Below, one piece after another: positions 60,317 to 64,000 of a DNA stretch of 64,000 bases. Origin of the DNA: Acidobacteriota bacterium (GTDB taxonomy: Bacteria > Acidobacteriota > Vicinamibacteria > Vicinamibacterales > SCN-69-37). The notes beneath the pieces were generated by a model, which saw only the letters and a program-made list of their open reading frames with translations, did no database searches and had not been told where the DNA came from. Within the stretch, counting starts at the first letter, position 1. The number at the start of each line of letters is the position of its first letter. Made by a program: the position numbers and the translations under genes. Location of the stretch: the NCBI GenBank assembly GCA_020853395.1, contig JADYYY010000011.1:186001-250000 (forward strand), in the 5' to 3' direction.

Positions 60317-60826
60317 TCAGAAGACGAGGCCGTCCTTCGCCTTTTCGAGCTTCGCTGCGTCGATCTCGGGAACCTTCGCGAGCGCCGCGAAATCCGCGAA
60401 CGGGCCGTGCGCCGTGCGATAGGCGGCGATCGCCTCCGCTTCAGCCCGCGTGAGCGCCATCGTCGTCATCATCTCCTCGGTCCCGGCGTCGTTGACGCGG
60501 ATCAGGCCGTGCCGGCGGCACAGGTAGGTGAAGACGGTCTCGAACTCCGTCTCGTCGCCTTCGGCGCCCTTCTCCATCATCTTCAAGATGATGTCCTGCC
60601 AGTCGCCCTTCGTGCGCCGGCGTTCGACGATGCGGGCCGAGTCGTGGCACTTGTTGCACATGCGCACGAGCAGCGCGGCGCCCGCTTCGTCGGCGGCCGA
60701 CTGCGTCGAGGGCGCGCTCGCCGGCGGCTGCTGGTTCGACTGTACCGCCGGTCGCGCGGTCAGCAACGTCGCGCTGCCGAAGAGGCACGAGACGGCGAGA
60801 AGCGAGGCGGCCGCTCGGAACGGCAT
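60317..60826 (-). CDS. Mono-haem cytochrome c with C-terminal helix-hairpin-helix
   Basis: A 169-residue exported protein (signal ASLLAVSCLFGSATLLTA). One haem site CNKCH (57-61), with Met83/Met84 in ILKMMEKG as candidate axial ligands. The C-terminal 50 residues (MALTRAEAEAIAAYRTAHGP, FADFAALAKVPEIDAAKLEK) are a ComEA-like helix-hairpin-helix, a fold normally used for DNA or protein contact. Such haem-HhH proteins occur near PQQ dehydrogenases in this phylum; here it is convergent with one, 20 bp away. It may be a further electron acceptor; the HhH part is more likely structural than DNA-binding (inference). Confidence 0.87.
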   Translation of the reverse strand: MPFRAAASLLAVSCLFGSATLLTARPAVQSNQQPPASAPSTQSAADEAGAALLVRMCNKCHDSARIVERRRTKGDWQDIILKMMEKGAEGDETEFETVFTYLCRRHGLIRVNDAGTEEMMTTMALTRAEAEAIAAYRTAHGPFADFAALAKVPEIDAAKLEKAKDGLVF

Positions 60827-60955
60827 GCGGGGATTATAGCGAGGCGCGACGCGCTCGCGCGGCCGCGCGCCTTGCGTCCCAAACGCGCGATCTGATTGGA
60901 GCGTGCGGCGTCCGGCGGAGATGACGTGGCGCGGGAACCAGGGCATCATGTGGCG

Positions 60956-62296
60956 ATGCCTCGGCCTTCTGCGCGCGGTCCATTGTCCGGCACCACCGTG
61001 CTCGTTGCAGGCGCCGGCCTCGCCGGGCTCGTGGCTGCGCGCGACCTCGAGCGCGCGGGCGCGACGGTGAGCATCGTCGAAGCGCGCGATCGCCTCGGTG
61101 GCCGCGTCTGGACGATCCGTGGCCTCGCGGCGGGACAGCACGCCGAAGGCGGCGCGGATCTGATCGAGTCCGCGCAGACGTCGGTCCTCGAGCTCGCGCG
61201 GGAACTGCGGCTCCGGACGAGCCGGATCCTTCGCGGCGGGTTCGGCTACTACGGCACGGATGCGCGCGGCCGGGTCGGCGTCCAGCGGCACCTCGATCTC
61301 TTCGAGGCGCTCGGCCGTCTGCTGCGGCCCCACATCGAGGCGTACGAGCTGACGGAGCAGCGCTGGCACAGCCCTATCGTCCAGCGTCTGTCGCGTACGC
61401 CGGTCTCGACATGGCTCGACCAGGTGCGGGCGGACGCGCGCATGCGGCAGCGGCTCCGCGCGCTGCGCGGCCTCTTCCTCGCCGACCCGGAGGATCTGTC
61501 GCTGCTCGCCCTCGTCGACTTCTTCGCGACGAACGCCCAGGGCAGCGAACGGATGGTGCGGCTCACCGGCGGCAACGACGCAATCGCGACCGAATTGGCG
61601 CGTCGTCTGCGCACGCCGCCGGATCTGAACGCCGCACTCAGGCGCGTGCGGCAGGACGCGGCGGGTGTCGTCACGACGGTCGAGACGGCGCACGGTGTCG
61701 TCGAGCGCCGCGCCGACTATCTCGTCAGCACGCTGCCGGCGTCCGTGCTGCGCGACGTGCGCTTCGAGCCCGGGCTGCCCGAGCCGCAGCGCGACGCGCT
61801 CGAGCATCTGAAGTACGGCGCGGCCACGCGGCTGCTGCTGCAGTTCGCCCGCCGGTTCTGGCGTCACGTGGGCCGGCCGCTGGCCTTCGGATCGGATCGG
61901 GCGACCGGCGCGGTCTGGGACGGCAACGAGCAGCAACGCGGGCCGGAAGGTGTGCTCAGCCTGCTCGCTGGCGGTGGCGCGTCGGCCGCGCTGCAGGATC
62001 TTCTGCGGCGCCGCGGACCTGACGGCGTCGCCGCCGAGCTCGCCTGGCTGGGCCGGCCGTCGCGTGTGCTCGCGTCGCTCGCGATCGCCTGGGAGACCGA
62101 TCCCTGGTCGCGCGGTGGCTACGCGTACTTCGACGCTGGCTTCGATCCAGCCTGGCGCGACTGGCTGTCGCGCCCGTTCGGCCGCGTGGTGTTCGGCGGC
62201 GAGCACACGAGCATCCGCTGGCAGGGTTACATGAACGGCGCGATCGAGAGCGGACGGCGGACAGCCAGGGAAATCGAGGGATTGAAGACGCTCTAG
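60956..62296 (+). CDS. FAD-dependent amine oxidase/protoporphyrinogen-oxidase-like flavoprotein
   Basis: A 446-residue flavoprotein of the amine-oxidase/PPOX/phytoene-desaturase superfamily. The Rossmann motif VLVAGAGLAGLVAARDLERA is followed by VEARDRLGGRVWT, the GGRVWT signature of monoamine oxidases. LTGGNDAIATELARRL is the mid-domain block, and VVFGGEHTSIRWQGYMNGAI is the C-terminal FAD-binding block. No signal peptide. The substrate (amine, carotenoid-like or other) is not evident. ATG 60956 was chosen near the Rossmann fold; the frame is open to 60896. Its TAG stop shares the four bases CTAG with the stop of the convergent amidase gene. Confidence 0.9.
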   Translation: MPRPSARGPLSGTTVLVAGAGLAGLVAARDLERAGATVSIVEARDRLGGRVWTIRGLAAGQHAEGGADLIESAQTSVLELARELRLRTSRILRGGFGYYGTDARGRVGVQRHLDLFEALGRLLRPHIEAYELTEQRWHSPIVQRLSRTPVSTWLDQVRADARMRQRLRALRGLFLADPEDLSLLALVDFFATNAQGSERMVRLTGGNDAIATELARRLRTPPDLNAALRRVRQDAAGVVTTVETAHGVVERRADYLVSTLPASVLRDVRFEPGLPEPQRDALEHLKYGAATRLLLQFARRFWRHVGRPLAFGSDRATGAVWDGNEQQRGPEGVLSLLAGGGASAALQDLLRRRGPDGVAAELAWLGRPSRVLASLAIAWETDPWSRGGYAYFDAGFDPAWRDWLSRPFGRVVFGGEHTSIRWQGYMNGAIESGRRTAREIEGLKTL

Positions 62297-63666
62297 TCGA
62301 GGAGCGCGGCAACCGCGAGCAGCGCATCGTCTCGGCCCGGGGCCGCGGCGAGCTGCACGCCGATGGGCAAGCCGTCGCGATCCGCGCCGGCCGGCATCGA
62401 GATCGCCGGCGTGCGCGCGGCATTGAACGGCCACGTGTTGCGCAGGATCAGCGCGGCATCGATCGGGCCCGCGATTGGCGGCGCCGTGATCGGCACCGTC
62501 GGCGTCAGGATCACGTCCACCTCGTCGAACACGTCGGTCACCGCGGCCTGAAACACGGCGCGCGCGCGCCGGGCGCGCGCGATCTCCACGAGCGATGGCG
62601 GCGGCGTCGCGAAGATCGCCGCGAACGCGGGCGAGAAATCCTGCGGCCGTACTTTCCATGCCGATCCGTACCGCGACCAGATCTCTTCCGCGACGATCGG
62701 ATCGAACACGCGCGCCATCGTGTGATCGTCGAGCGGCAGATCGCGATCGACCATCAGCGCGCCCCGTTCGCGCAGCCGCTCGACGACGCGCGTCATCGCG
62801 GATTCGACGTCGGGCTGCAGCCGTTCGAAGAAGAAGCGCCGCGCGATGCCGATGCGCGGCCGGCGGGGCGCCGGGCGCGATGCTGCGCCGCCGACGACCG
62901 CGCGGAAGATCCACGACGCGTCCGCTACCGATCGGGTCAGCAGGCCCACGTGGTCGAATGTCGGACACGCCCCGAGCAGGCCCTGCGTGCTCAGCCGGCC
63001 ATAGCTCGGTTTGAACCCGACGCAGCCGCACAAGGCCGCGGGGATCCTGACGCTCCCGCCCGTGTCGCTGCCGGTCGCGGCCGCGGCGAGGTGCGCGGCG
63101 ACCGCAGCCGCGGATCCGCCGCTCGAGCCGCCGGGAATCCGCAGCGGATTCGCCGGGTTACGCGTGGTGCCGTAGAACGGGTTGAGCGTGGTGACGCCGC
63201 CGCCCAGCTCGTGCGTGTTGGTCTTGCCGAGCATCACCGCGCCGGTTCGCGCCAGGGCGGCGACGATGGCGGCGTCGCGCGCGGGAACGTGGGCGCGGTA
63301 AAGGCGCGAGCCCCCGGTCGTCAGCACGCCCGCCGTCTCGAACAAGTCCTTGTGCGCGATCGGAATACCGCGCAGCGGTCCTCGAAGCGGAGCCTGCGCG
63401 TCGCGCCGCGCGCGGTCGGCGGTCACGGTGATGAACGCGTGGAGAACCGGATCGCGCGCGGCGATGCGCTCGAGGTACGCATTGGTGAGCTGGAGCGGCG
63501 TGACGGCGCCCGACGCGAGGCGACGCGCGGCCTCCACCGCGTCGAGCGCCGTCAGATCCGTCGTTCGCGTGGTCCCGGCGCGTGCATCGAGCCGCACGCC
63601 AGCTGCACCGAACAGCAAGGCCGCGAGCACATCGCGCCGGCTCGGGCAAGGAGAGTCCGCGATCAT
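62293..63666 (-). CDS. Amidase-signature enzyme
   Basis: A 457-residue amidase of the GatA/FAAH family. Catalytic elements are complete: Lys106 in GIPIAHKDLFE, the cis-Ser in PGGSSGGSAAAV (179-190) and the nucleophile Ser205 in GSDTGGSVRIPA. An N-terminal Arg-Arg plus hydrophobic segment (SRRDVLAALLFGAAGVRLDA) suggests Tat export, so it is not the tRNA amidotransferase subunit; gatB and gatC are also absent. ATG 63666 starts this signal. It would hydrolyse an amide or ester in the periplasm. Convergent with the flavoprotein, overlapping at the stop (CTAG). Confidence 0.93.
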   Translation of the reverse strand: MIADSPCPSRRDVLAALLFGAAGVRLDARAGTTRTTDLTALDAVEAARRLASGAVTPLQLTNAYLERIAARDPVLHAFITVTADRARRDAQAPLRGPLRGIPIAHKDLFETAGVLTTGGSRLYRAHVPARDAAIVAALARTGAVMLGKTNTHELGGGVTTLNPFYGTTRNPANPLRIPGGSSGGSAAAVAAHLAAAATGSDTGGSVRIPAALCGCVGFKPSYGRLSTQGLLGACPTFDHVGLLTRSVADASWIFRAVVGGAASRPAPRRPRIGIARRFFFERLQPDVESAMTRVVERLRERGALMVDRDLPLDDHTMARVFDPIVAEEIWSRYGSAWKVRPQDFSPAFAAIFATPPPSLVEIARARRARAVFQAAVTDVFDEVDVILTPTVPITAPPIAGPIDAALILRNTWPFNAARTPAISMPAGADRDGLPIGVQLAAAPGRDDALLAVAALLD

Positions 63667-63714
63667 CGCCCGTAACTTTATGCCGGAAGCCGCCAGAGGC
63701 GATGTGGTGTGTTC

Positions 63715-63750
63715 GGGTACGACGGGTACGACCGGTACGACGGGTACGAC
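63715..63750. repeat. Four tandem copies of a 9-bp repeat
   Basis: GGGTACGAC repeated at 63715, 63724, 63733 (with C in first position) and 63742, in the leader region 49 bp upstream of the amidase start. A microsatellite-like tract that could vary in copy number; on the minus strand it reads as Val-Val-Pro repeats in an open frame without a credible start. Confidence 0.7.
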
Positions 63751-63807
63751 AGGCGAGAGGAACGAACTGACGCGGGTCACCTTCGTTGGTTCGGGTGCGA
63801 CGTGAGC

Positions 63808-64000
63808 ATGACGGCTTCGATGGCGACCACTGTTCACAACTGGATTGGCGCCGCGAACGCAGTCTACCGGGGAGATTGTGACGAGGCTGGATATGGCATT
63901 CCGTCCAACCTCAGGGCCAGCTTCCCGCGACTGCGGAGCTTACTGATGGACCTCGACTCATGGCAGCGTTGGAAGCACTGGGCAACGCCTGGTAGGCGCC
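63808..64000 (+). other. Possible 5' part of a gene cut by window end
   Basis: An ATG at 63808 opens a frame without stop to the window end (64 codons, beginning MTASMATTVHNWIGAA). Codon use is less GC-rich at third positions than in neighbouring genes and no ribosome site or known motif is seen, so it may be non-coding. Confidence 0.2.

Noticed and set aside
62293-63666. GatA subunit of the tRNA amidotransferase
   Set aside because: N-terminal export signal and absence of gatB/gatC nearby argue for a separate periplasmic amidase.

Overview
The window comes from a high-GC bacterium, most likely an Acidobacteriota of the Vicinamibacteria type. That placement is inferred from gene content: an 'acidobacterial duplicated orphan permease', Ser/Thr kinases and winged-helix regulators fused to TolB-like/TPR sensor domains, PVC-type haem-binding dehydrogenases, DUF5916 proteins and many Tat-exported sugar isomerase/epimerase-like proteins. 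No rRNA, CRISPR array or intact mobile element is present. Coding density is high, with many 1-8 bp start/stop overlaps.

Layout. 1-2.5 kb: a di-haem cytochrome c (cut by the window edge) translationally coupled to a PQQ dehydrogenase. 2.7-13.4 kb: Ser/Thr kinase with TolB/TPR output domain, a WD40-like propeller protein, a glycerophosphodiester phosphodiesterase, a GT1-type glycosyltransferase, a frameshifted esterase, a DUF5916 outer-membrane protein and an alpha/beta hydrolase. 13.5-18.2 kb: a two-gene NHL-propeller operon present twice in tandem, each copy with its own matching promoter and hairpin terminator. 18.3-21.4 kb: dihydroxyacetone kinase subunits DhaK/DhaL, a DJ-1/PfpI protein and an aquaglyceroporin, i.e. 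glycerol handling. 21.6-34 kb: beta-barrel-like protein, YCII protein, ADOP permease, DUF2269 protein, first sugar isomerase-like protein, a 1036-residue PVC-type haem dehydrogenase, a membrane protein plus winged-helix regulator, and a ThuA protein. 34-44 kb: two divergent lipoproteins, a zinc-ribbon protein, three more sugar isomerase-like proteins, a DUF1080-like/FG-GAP fusion and a CadC-like regulator with a propeller. 44-49 kb: RskA-like protein, GlcG/HbpS-like protein, KTSC protein, DinB-like/beta-helix operon and an ECF sigma factor. 49.3-52.8 kb: a five-gene operon with a DesK/NarL-type two-component system. 53-56.5 kb: a Fic pseudogene followed by the wreck of an integrative element inserted at tRNA-Pro. 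56.5-63.7 kb: DUF1080 protein, second cytochrome c-PQQ dehydrogenase pair, a cytochrome c-HhH fusion, an FAD amine oxidase and an amidase.

How the genes may work together. The dominant theme is periplasmic oxidation: two PQQ dehydrogenase-cytochrome pairs, a PVC-type cytochrome dehydrogenase, two DUF1080 (3-keto-disaccharide hydrolase family) proteins, four exported TIM-barrel proteins with a conserved Glu-Asp-His-Glu metal site and a ThuA protein. I infer, without direct proof, a route in which glycosides or sugars are oxidised, cleaved and isomerised in the periplasm, feeding electrons to the respiratory chain. The glycerol genes and a rich set of one- and two-component regulators surround it. 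Two genes (esterase and Fic) carry single-base frameshifts that could be real or assembly errors.
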